The notes under the pieces: generated by a model
Told to the model about the DNA's origin: nothing
Databases searched by the model: none
The model's input: the letters and a program-made list of their open reading frames with translations, nothing else
Position numbers and translations under genes: made by a program
Assembly: GCF_001644645.1 (NCBI RefSeq)
Contig: NZ_CP011390.1
Span: 372,001 to 436,000 of the forward strand
Direction: 5' to 3'
Length of the DNA: 64,000 bases
Source of the DNA: Flavisolibacter tropicus
Lineage (GTDB): Bacteria; Bacteroidota; Bacteroidia; Chitinophagales; Chitinophagaceae
Part shown: positions 26,972-35,110 of the stretch, piece after piece
Numbering within the stretch: position 1 is the first letter of the stretch
How the letters are laid out: every line of letters starts with the position of its first letter

Positions 26972-27003
26972 AAGCCACCTCTTTAGTAAAGATGGTGGCT
27001 TTT
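26972..27003 (+). terminator. Intrinsic terminator after pcm
   Basis: Long inverted repeat AAGCCACC-TCTTTA / TAAAGA-GGTGGCTT with T-rich end, 133 bases past the pcm stop and 40 before the acylase gene. The preceding stretch holds imperfect CGGCAATC/GATTGCCG repeats. Confidence 0.82.
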
Positions 27004-27043
27004 CATATTATTAACTACTTTTATCCGGTACATCTAATTGCTT

Positions 27044-29506
27044 ATGCGCATAGTACCCTTTATAATTTCTACCCTTATTACCGCTGTACTGATCTTTGCC
27101 TTGGATAAGCGCTGGGGCGCTGCTCCTGCTATGGGTCGCTTCCTGAGCCCGCAGCATGGTTTTTGGCAAAATGCTGAGCCTGCTGATCAGGATTTTAATG
27201 AATCACTGACTTTCCCGGGATTGAAAGGCAAAGCTAAAGTGTATATGGATGAGCGTCTAGTGCCGCATGTATTTGCCGACAATGATGAGGATGCTTATTT
27301 CATCCAAGGCTTTTTACACGCTAAGTTCCGCTTATGGCAAATGGAGTTTCAAACGCTGGCTGCTGCTGGTCGTGTTAGCGAGAAGCTGGGAAATGATCCC
27401 CGGTTTTTACGTTTTGACCGTGAACAGCGCCGCCTCGGTATGGTGTATGCCGCTGAGAATGCGCTAAAGGAAATGGAAAAAGACCCCGAGAACATGAGTT
27501 ACACTTCTGCCTATACAGCAGGCGTGAATGCGTATATTAATTCTCTATCGGATGCGCAATTACCAATTGAATATAAACTATTAGGTTATAAGCCTGAGCC
27601 TTGGAGCAATTTAAAAGTAGCTTTATTCATTAAGCAAATGACCAAGACGCTGGCTGGTTTTGACAGAGACCTGGAATTTACCAATGCGAAATCTATATTC
27701 AGTACAGATGAGATGAAACAATTGTTTCCTCAAGTACCTGACTCCTTATTACCTATAGTACCTAAAGGCACTGCCTTTGCAGCACCTGGTATTACACCAG
27801 TAAAGCCAGCAACAGCTGATTCCTTGTATTTTGAAAAGGATACTACTGTGCAGGTAAAAGAAGAATTTAAGCCTAATCCTAATAATGGTAGTAATAACTG
27901 GGCTGTAAGTGGAACAAAAACGGCCAGTGGAGCACCAATACTTTGTAATGACCCTCACTTGGATTTGTCTTTCCCTTCCATTTGGTATGAGATGCAGTTG
28001 CATACGCCTACGATGAATGCTTATGGCGCGACCTTCCCAGGTTCTCCTAACATTATCATTGGCTTTAACGACAATATAGCCTTTGGATTTACCAATGCCC
28101 AGCGCGATGTAAAGGATTATTATGCCATTCGCTTTAAAGATGCGTCTAAAAAAGAGTACTGGTATAATGGAACGTGGCAGCCTACCACATTACGTATTGA
28201 AACCTTTAAGATCAAAGGTGCTCCTGATTTCACAGATACAGTGGCCTATACACATTTTGGTCCTGTAATGTATGATGAAAGCTTTACAAAAGAAGAGACG
28301 GGTACAAAGGCCATTGCCTTACGTTGGACTGCACACGATCCTTCTAATGAAGGCTTGATGTGGTTTAAACTCAATAGAGCAAAGAGCTATGCTGATTATG
28401 AAGAAGCCATCAAGGTATTTAGCACGCCTGGGCAGAATATGATCTTTGCCTCAAAGACTGGTGATATTGCCTTGTGGCAACAAGGTAAGTTTCCGGCCCG
28501 CTGGGAAGGACAAGGGCTTTACGTAATGCCAGGTGAAGACTCCAGTTATGAGTGGCAAGGATTTATTCCTCAGGAAGAGAATCCACATGTTGTCAACCCT
28601 GTTAGTGGTTATATAGAAAGTGCTAATCAGCGTCCAGTAGATTCTTCTTATCCCTATTTTATTCCGGGTAACTATATAACGGCAAGGGGTATTGCACTAG
28701 AGAACAAGCTGCAAGCTATGCAGGGTATTACACCCAAAGACATGATGGCATTGCAAAACGACGTGTATAGTCCTACAGCAGCCGATATTCTTCCCTTACT
28801 AATAAGATACACGGATGAAACAAAGCTGGATGAAAATGAAAGGGGGTATCTGGCAGAATTGAAAGGCTGGAACTACTATGCCACTGCCGATTCTAAAGCG
28901 CCAACTATTTATCAAACGTGGCTGGATAGCCTGAAAAGCGTGATCTGGAAAGATGAGTTTAATAGAATTGCTATCCCTAAACCTTTGGATTATGCTAAGT
29001 ACTTGCCTAACGAGCAAACCTTGGTAGAAACATTATTAAGAGATTCTGCTTTCCGTTATATTGATGACATCAATACAGCTGAAAAAGAAACACTGTATGT
29101 GCAAGTAGTGAAGGCTTTTAAATTAGCTGCAACTAGTTTACGTAAAGACGAGATTGACAACAAGCTGGTTTGGTGGCAACACAAGAATCCAACAGTTTAT
29201 CATTTGCTAAAAAACTCAGTGATGCCCTTTGCCCGCACCGGTTTAAAAGTAGGAGGTTGGGATAATACCATCAATGCAATGACCCATAGTCATGGACCTA
29301 GTTGGCGCATGATCGTACACTTAACACCAGAGACGGAAGCTTATGGCGTTTACCCTGGTGGTCAAAGTGGTAACCCTGGTAGTAAATATTACGATGCGTT
29401 TGTTGATACCTGGGTGTCAGGTCAGTACTATCGTTTATGGATGATGAAGCCCACTGAAATCAACGACAAGCGTATTAAATGGACCATGAGTTTTTCAAAA
29501 GCCTAA
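27044..29506 (+). CDS. Penicillin acylase-family (Ntn) hydrolase
   Basis: From the ATG at 27044 the protein has 820 residues; an in-frame TTG two codons earlier is less likely. It has an N-terminal membrane/signal segment (IVPFIISTLITAVLIFAL), the alpha subunit, a spacer near residues 240-278, and the beta-subunit start NGSNNWAVSG, where Ser283 becomes the N-terminal nucleophile after self-cleavage. The downstream CNDPHLDLSFPSIWYE motif is typical. Such enzymes cleave amides, including beta-lactams and acyl-homoserine lactones; the natural substrate is unknown. It is followed 9 bp later by a small membrane protein. Confidence 0.9.
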   Translation: MRIVPFIISTLITAVLIFALDKRWGAAPAMGRFLSPQHGFWQNAEPADQDFNESLTFPGLKGKAKVYMDERLVPHVFADNDEDAYFIQGFLHAKFRLWQMEFQTLAAAGRVSEKLGNDPRFLRFDREQRRLGMVYAAENALKEMEKDPENMSYTSAYTAGVNAYINSLSDAQLPIEYKLLGYKPEPWSNLKVALFIKQMTKTLAGFDRDLEFTNAKSIFSTDEMKQLFPQVPDSLLPIVPKGTAFAAPGITPVKPATADSLYFEKDTTVQVKEEFKPNPNNGSNNWAVSGTKTASGAPILCNDPHLDLSFPSIWYEMQLHTPTMNAYGATFPGSPNIIIGFNDNIAFGFTNAQRDVKDYYAIRFKDASKKEYWYNGTWQPTTLRIETFKIKGAPDFTDTVAYTHFGPVMYDESFTKEETGTKAIALRWTAHDPSNEGLMWFKLNRAKSYADYEEAIKVFSTPGQNMIFASKTGDIALWQQGKFPARWEGQGLYVMPGEDSSYEWQGFIPQEENPHVVNPVSGYIESANQRPVDSSYPYFIPGNYITARGIALENKLQAMQGITPKDMMALQNDVYSPTAADILPLLIRYTDETKLDENERGYLAELKGWNYYATADSKAPTIYQTWLDSLKSVIWKDEFNRIAIPKPLDYAKYLPNEQTLVETLLRDSAFRYIDDINTAEKETLYVQVVKAFKLAATSLRKDEIDNKLVWWQHKNPTVYHLLKNSVMPFARTGLKVGGWDNTINAMTHSHGPSWRMIVHLTPETEAYGVYPGGQSGNPGSKYYDAFVDTWVSGQYYRLWMMKPTEINDKRIKWTMSFSKA

Positions 29507-29515
29507 TTAACTGAC

Positions 29516-29878
29516 ATGAGATTTATAGCAGCAACTGTTTTAATATTATTATTCAGCTTTATTGCAGGTTTGTTTCTTCCCTGGTGGAGCATTGCCATAG
29601 TAGCTTTTTTAGTGGCGTTGCTTATTCCCCAGTCAATTGGAAAGAGTTTCCTGGCAGGATTTCTAGGGGTGTTTTTGCTCTGGGGACTGTTGGCACTTTG
29701 GATCGATATTAAAAATGATAGCGTTCTTTCTAAGAAAATAGCACAACTGCTTCCATTAGGAGGTGCTAGTATTCTATTAATACTTATTACTGCATTGATT
29801 GGTGCACTGGTAGCAGGTTTTGCTGCCATGAGTGGAGGTTCTTTACGACCTGCCCGGAAAAAGCGCCGCTATGTTTAA
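29516..29878 (+). CDS. Small hydrophobic membrane protein
   Basis: The 120-residue protein has about four membrane helices (around 3-23, 24-41, 46-63 and 80-105) and a short basic tail (RPARKKRRYV). No family is recognised. It lies 9 bp after the penicillin acylase gene and 14 bp before the DUF5686 gene, all on the plus strand, so one transcript is likely. Function unknown. Confidence 0.68.
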   Translation: MRFIAATVLILLFSFIAGLFLPWWSIAIVAFLVALLIPQSIGKSFLAGFLGVFLLWGLLALWIDIKNDSVLSKKIAQLLPLGGASILLILITALIGALVAGFAAMSGGSLRPARKKRRYV

Positions 29879-29892
29879 ACTGCAATGACCCT

Positions 29893-32366
29893 GTGAATAG
29901 ATCCATCATTGTGCTGCTGTGCAGTATTTTATTCTTATGTTTTCAAGGAAATGCACAAATTATTACGGGTACTGTACGTAATCGGGAAGGGGCTATTTTA
30001 CCCTATGCTACCATAGAGGTAGAAAGCAGCCGTTTAGGAACGACTGCTAATGCAGAAGGAAAGTTTGTATTAAACTTATCAAAGGGCAAGCATACCATTT
30101 CATGTCAGCATGTTGGATATGAAAAAGTGGAAGTGGCCATTTCTATTGAACAGGAAAGTAATACGCTTGAATTTGTATTAAAACCAATAACGCTATCACT
30201 TCAGGAGGTCGTTGTAAAGAAAGGAGAAGATCCGGCCTATGCGATAATACGTAGTGCCATAAAAAAACGTAAAACGCATTTGAAGGAGTGGGAGCGTTTC
30301 ACCGCTGAAGTCTATACGAAAGGACAGTTGCGACTGCGCGACTATCCAACAAAATTCATGGGGCAAAAGATAGACTTTGAGGATGGTGATACAAGTAAAC
30401 GAAAGATCATTTTCCTGTCTGAGTCCATAGCTACCTATTCCGTAGCACCGCCTAATAAATCCAAGGTTGAGGTAATAGCTACCAAAGTAAGTGGACAAAG
30501 TAACGCCTATGGGTTGAGTGCACCGCAGATCATTTCTTTTTACAACAATAATGTTAGCATTGGTGACAACCTGAATAATCATGGTTTTATCTCACCTATT
30601 GCCGATAATGCTTTACACTTTTATAATTACAAATATGAAGGCGCCTTTTTTGAAGAGGGAGACAAATCAGTAGGATAAGGGTACTACCAAAACGCAGATT
30701 TGAACCACTGTTTACGGGATACATCAATATAGTGGAGGATGAGTGGCGAATACATTCGTTACAGCTGCAACTGACCAAAGAAAGCCGTATGGAATGGATT
30801 GATACCTTGCGACTGGAGCAGCTATATATACAAAGTGCCAACCAATGGGTTCTTAAAAGTCAGATTATCTATCCAAGTATTAAACTCTTAGGCTTTGATG
30901 CATATGGCAGTTTCGCCAACATCTATTCATCTTACAACTTTGATCCAGTATACTCAAAAGGCTATTTTGATAAAGTTGTGTTGCGGTATGATGATAGTGC
31001 TACTAAAAAGACAATTGACTTTTGGGCTGCAACTCGGCCTATCGTTTTACAACAAGATGAAATTGACGACTACAGAAAGAAAGATAGCCTGGAGATTGTA
31101 AAGAAGTCACCCGCGTATTTGGACTCCATTAACCGGATCCGTAACAAAACAGGCATATTGGAATTGATTACATCTGGTTTGACACTAACAAATGCAAAAC
31201 ATAGGAGCTCACTTTCTTTTCCTTCTTTAATGGAAATGGGGAGTTATAATACGGTAGAAGGTTTTGTTGGACATGCCTATTTGAGTTACCATAAGCGGTT
31301 TGATACCTTACAGGAAAACAGGAAAAGCATCACTATCACTCCAAAGTTTCGATATGGATTAGCCAACCAACATTTCAATGCAGGATTAACCACGCAATAC
31401 ACCTTTGGTAAAAAATATTTAAATGCTTTATCTCTGGCAGGAGGTAAAGATGTATATCAGTTTAATAACGCTGGACCTGTTAGTATAGTTGGTAGTACGT
31501 ATTCTGCATTGGTGTCAGGTACAAACAATATGAAGATCTATGAAGCGTGGTATGGGAGTTTGCTTTATACTAAAGGCTTTGGCAGTGGGGTAAATATGTA
31601 CCTGGGCGCAAATTACCAGGATCGTCTTCCATTAGAAAACAGCAGTAGGTTTACGCTGGATAAAGAAGATGGAACCAGTTTTACACTTAACCGTCCTTAT
31701 CCGCTTACTGATACAAACATTCGCAGGCATCAGGCATTTGCACTTACTCTAGGGGTACGTTGGCAGCCTGGTACAATTTATATAAAGTATCCGAACAGGA
31801 TGGTTTCATTGGGCTCCGAACTTCCTGCATTTGAATGGAGATATACGCAAGCGTTTGACCAGGTTTTGGGTAGTGATGTGTCATATAGTAAATGGTTACT
31901 GCGGATCTCGGATCAGCTGAATTTAAAGCTGTTCGGTAATTTGGAATATGGGATTGATCTGGGTGGCTTTATCAATAAGAAGCGGGTAGAGGTACCTGAT
32001 CTGATACATTTTAGAGGAAATACTTCCAGCTTCTTATCTGGTGATTATTTGACAAGGTTTCAATTGGTGCCTCATTATTACTTCAGTAACAGTGAAACGT
32101 TTTATAGCACGTTGTTTGCGGAACATCACTTTAATGGTTTTATAACCAATAAAATCCCGGGTTTAAAAAGGTGGAAATGGAATTTAGTTGCTGGGGTTAA
32201 TGCGCTGTATTTAAAATCAGGTAGGCGTTATATAGAGCCGCTTATAGGGTTAGAAAATATATTTAAGCTTATCCGTTTTGATTATATCTGGGGTTGTGAA
32301 AAGGAGGGAATCAAGCGTGAAGATTTTCGCATAGGCATTAAAACAACGCTAGGAAATAACAGATGA
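29893..32366 (+). pseudogene. DUF5686/carboxypeptidase-regulatory outer-membrane protein, broken by a 1-nt frameshift
   Basis: The first frame (29893-30678, GTG start) encodes a signal peptide, a carboxypeptidase-regulatory domain (GTVRNREGAILPYATIEV) and part of DUF5686, then stops. The rest continues in another frame with no gap: shifting at GACAAATCAG (30661-30670) gives ISRIRVLPKRRFEPLFTGYI, the expected continuation. Adding one A to the AAA at 30664-30666 would restore one protein of about 824 residues to 32366. No second start is plausible between the parts; the later frame only resumes at a GTG at 30732. DUF5686 proteins are outer-membrane barrels of unknown substrate. The break may be real, phase-variable or a sequencing error. 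Confidence 0.85.
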
Positions 32367-32407
32367 TTCAATAATTTCGCCCAACAATAACCCAAAAACA
32401 CTTAGAT

Positions 32408-32779
32408 ATGGCTTTCTCAGCATCGACTGTAGCTAGTTCTCAACCGGCACCTGTTCAGCCGGCAAAAACGACTGATCATACCGGCATGGCTTCATTATTG
32501 GCAACCCTAATGTTAACCATGTATGCGGCTCAAAAGAGCAAAAAGCAAATGCGTAAGCTGAAGCGAAAAGCCGCCTTTACGCTCCTTAAGCTTAAGATGC
32601 AAAGCGCTCTGTCTCCAGTGACTTCAATGTTTTCGAAACAGCCAGCACAATCTGTTTCTAACAGAACCTTATTGTATATCTTATTAGGAGTTGCATTTAT
32701 CATTCTATTATTCGTAAGCTGGCCAGCAGCCATAGTATTATTGCTATTAGGCATTTTGCTGGTGCTGTTGATGAAATAA
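32408..32779 (+). CDS. Small protein with C-terminal membrane segments, function unknown
   Basis: The 123-residue protein starts with a Ser/Ala/Pro-rich stretch, then a short hydrophobic patch (GMASLLATLMLTMYA, 26-40), a strongly basic middle (KSKKQMRKLKRKA, 43-55) and a C-terminal hydrophobic block (about 88-122, two helices or one long hairpin). The basic middle suggests nucleic-acid or membrane-surface contact. It lies 42 bp after the broken DUF5686 gene and may share its transcript. No family recognised. Confidence 0.6.
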   Translation: MAFSASTVASSQPAPVQPAKTTDHTGMASLLATLMLTMYAAQKSKKQMRKLKRKAAFTLLKLKMQSALSPVTSMFSKQPAQSVSNRTLLYILLGVAFIILLFVSWPAAIVLLLLGILLVLLMK

Positions 32780-32814
32780 GCCCAATTTTCACAAATTAAC
32801 GTTGCTTCAGTTCT

Positions 32815-32822
32815 TATCTTTG
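32815..32822 (+). promoter_or_regulatory. Candidate -7 element TATCTTTG for trhO
   Basis: Exact TAnnTTTG match about 90 bases before the ATG at 32912, so an untranslated leader of roughly 85 nt is predicted, long for this window. Confidence 0.5.
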
Positions 32823-32911
32823 CGGCCTTGAAATTTTGTTCACCCTGCAAGTGGCAAAGCGAAAGCAAGCCGTTGCGCTAGAAAGCGTAACGATCTTAAA
32901 ATTTCTAATTT

Positions 32912-33952
32912 ATGGCCCTATTACACAATCGTGTCTCTCAGAAAGAGCTGAAGCAGCGTTTGCTGCAAGAAACAGAACCCCGTACTACAATTTCATTCTA
33001 CCAGTACTTTCCCATTGAGGATCCTCAGGTTTTTCGTGATTTACTTTATAAAGAGCTTCATGCCTTAAAAGTTTATGGCCGTATCTACGTGGCTCATGAA
33101 GGGATAAATGCCCAGATAAGTGTTCCCAGCAGCAATTATGAAGCTTTCAAATCCTATTTATATACTATTGGGCCCTTAAATGACTTACGTCTAAATATTG
33201 CAGTAGACGATGATGGCAAGTCTTTTTGGGTTTTAAAGATCAAGGTTCGTGATAAGATAGTGGCCGATGGTATTAGTGATCCCAGCTTTTCTATGGAAGT
33301 AAAGGGTAAGTATGTAAATGCTGCCCAGTTTAATGAGTTGACAAATGATCCGGAAACTGTGGTGATTGATATGCGGAATCACTATGAATATGAGGTTGGG
33401 CATTTTGAAAGTGCTATTGAAGTACCTTCAGACACCTTCCGGGAGCAACTTCCTATGGCGGCAGACATGATGAAGGACGCCAAGGATAAGAATATTATCA
33501 TGTATTGTACTGGAGGTATCCGTTGTGAAAAAGCCAGTGCTTACATGCTTCACCAAGGGTTTAAAAATGTATATCACTTGGAAGGGGGCATTATCCATTA
33601 TGCCAATGAAGTGAAAAAACAAGGTCTGTCTAATAAGTTTCGCGGAAAGAATTTTGTGTTTGATAATCGGCTAGGGGAGCGGATTACAGAAGAAATTATT
33701 GCTAAATGCCACCAATGCGGCCAACCTGCTGATACGCATGTGAATTGCGCAAATGATGGCTGTCACCTGTTATTTATTCAATGCGACAATTGTGTAAAAC
33801 AATATGAAGGTTGTTGCAGTAAGGAATGTCAGGATGTAATTCATTTACCCATAGAGGAACAAGAGATCTTGCGTAAAGGAATTGATAAAGGTCGAAACGT
33901 CTTTAATAAATCACGTAAGCGATTACGTCCACGACTAAATGAAAAAGAATAA
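32912..33952 (+). CDS. trhO: tRNA uridine(34) hydroxylase (rhodanese-domain) TrhO
   Basis: The 346-residue protein has an N-terminal ferredoxin-like domain (about 25-125), a rhodanese domain with [20 protein letters not shown] (151-170) and the active-site loop [14 protein letters not shown] (198-211, Cys199 and Cys205), and a C-terminal cysteine-rich tail (about 268-312, with [14 protein letters not shown]) that may bind a metal. TrhO hydroxylates U34 of tRNA in an oxygen-dependent or prephenate-dependent route. Domain order and length fit the family. A bidirectional terminator separates it from purC. Confidence 0.92.
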   Translation: MALLHNRVSQKELKQRLLQETEPRTTISFYQYFPIEDPQVFRDLLYKELHALKVYGRIYVAHEGINAQISVPSSNYEAFKSYLYTIGPLNDLRLNIAVDDDGKSFWVLKIKVRDKIVADGISDPSFSMEVKGKYVNAAQFNELTNDPETVVIDMRNHYEYEVGHFESAIEVPSDTFREQLPMAADMMKDAKDKNIIMYCTGGIRCEKASAYMLHQGFKNVYHLEGGIIHYANEVKKQGLSNKFRGKNFVFDNRLGERITEEIIAKCHQCGQPADTHVNCANDGCHLLFIQCDNCVKQYEGCCSKECQDVIHLPIEEQEILRKGIDKGRNVFNKSRKRLRPRLNEKE

Positions 33953-33981
33953 AGAAAGGGCCTTTAAAAGGCCCTTTCTTT
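33951..33981. terminator. Bidirectional terminator between trhO and purC
   Basis: A near-perfect palindrome, AAAGAAAGGGCCTTT followed by AAAGGCCCTTTCTTT, sits exactly between the two converging stop codons. Confidence 0.9.
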
Positions 33982-34910
33982 TAATGCTTATGTTTATTGA
34001 TTGCGTCGACTATTCGTTGGTAGGTTTCCTCTTCAGCTAGTGGTTCAGGATTAAATGATTGGCCGGTAACAGCTTCAAATAATTCAATATAGCGCTTGGA
34101 AATGGTTTGTATCCATTCTTCTGTCATTTCAGGAACTGTTTGACCTTCCTTGCCCATAAACTCATTGGCAATCAGCCATTCGCGCACAAACTCTTTACTA
34201 AGCTGCTTTTGTTTTTCGCCCTTTGATTGTCTTGCTTCAAAACCCTCTGCATAAAAATAGCGAGAGGAGTCTGGTGTATGGATCTCATCCATTAAGACAA
34301 TTTCGCCGTTTCGCTTTCCAAATTCGTATTTAGTGTCAGCTAGAATTAATCCTTGCTTTCTAGCTAGATCATTACCTCTTTGGAATAATTGCAAGGCATA
34401 TTTTTCAATTTGTTGCCATTCGTCTGCGGTAGTTAACCCCTGTCTTAAAATATCTTCTACTGTAATATCCTCATCATGTCCCTCTTCTGCTTTTGTAGAA
34501 GGTGTAATTATAGGTTGCGGGAAAAAGTCGTTTTCTTTTAAACCGTCTGGCATTAAGACGCCACATAACATACGCTGACCGCTTGAGTAGGTGCGCCAGG
34601 CATGGCCACAGAGATTGCCTCTTACAACAACTTCTACCTTAAATGGCTGACATTTAAACCCAATAGAAGCATTCGGTGCGGGTGATTCCATCAACCAATT
34701 GGGGCAAATATCTCTTGTTTGGCTGAGCATAAACGCAGACAGCTGGTTTAAAACCTGTCCTTTAAATGGAATTGTCTTTGGAAGAATGACATCAAAAGCG
34801 GAAATACGATCCGATGCAATCATGACTAACAAAGTATTGTCTATAGTGTATACATCACGTACTTTACCTTGATAAAAAGCCGTCTGTTGGGGGAATTGAA
34901 GTCGTGCCAT
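33981..34910 (-). CDS. purC: Phosphoribosylaminoimidazole-succinocarboxamide synthase
   Basis: The 309-residue protein has the SAICAR synthase motifs: YQGKVRDVYTIDNTLLVMIA (14-33), ASDRISAFDVILPKTIPFKG (33-52, overlapping), a FKCQPFKVEVVVRGNLCG stretch and LADTKYEFGKRNGEIVLMDE near 205-225. It makes SAICAR from CAIR and aspartate in purine synthesis, with ATP. The length (longer than the 240-residue E. coli form) matches the branch with an extended C-terminus. purM lies 8 kb away on the other strand, so the pathway is not clustered. Confidence 0.93.
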   Translation of the reverse strand: MARLQFPQQTAFYQGKVRDVYTIDNTLLVMIASDRISAFDVILPKTIPFKGQVLNQLSAFMLSQTRDICPNWLMESPAPNASIGFKCQPFKVEVVVRGNLCGHAWRTYSSGQRMLCGVLMPDGLKENDFFPQPIITPSTKAEEGHDEDITVEDILRQGLTTADEWQQIEKYALQLFQRGNDLARKQGLILADTKYEFGKRNGEIVLMDEIHTPDSSRYFYAEGFEARQSKGEKQKQLSKEFVREWLIANEFMGKEGQTVPEMTEEWIQTISKRYIELFEAVTGQSFNPEPLAEEETYQRIVDAINKHKH

Positions 34911-35028
34911 AATTCGAAATTAGGCTTGTGTTTCAGTTAATTGTAAGAGTTTAGGAGGATTTTTTTAACAATTTATACGTTTATCCAAATAAAAATTTTA
35001 ACAAAAACAGGTGAATCTGTAAATTACC

Positions 35029-35074
35029 GCATCAAACTCCTTTGAAATCAAGCATTTGATGCAATTTGAGTTTG
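35029..35074 (+). promoter_or_regulatory. Possible alternative leader hairpins before the TonB receptor
   Basis: In the 200-bp leader, GCATCAAA (35029-35036) can pair with TTTGATGC (35055-35062), while the overlapping CAAACTC (35033-35039) can pair with GAGTTTG (35068-35074). The two pairings exclude each other. No riboswitch class is recognised. Confidence 0.25.
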
Positions 35075-35110
35075 TATGGAAATTCAATCCTGAACTAAAT
35101 TATTCACTCT

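Noticed and set aside
30732..32366. A separate 544-residue gene starting at GTG 30732
   Set aside because: Its first residues continue the DUF5686 protein of 29893-30678. No start signal or signal peptide exists there.
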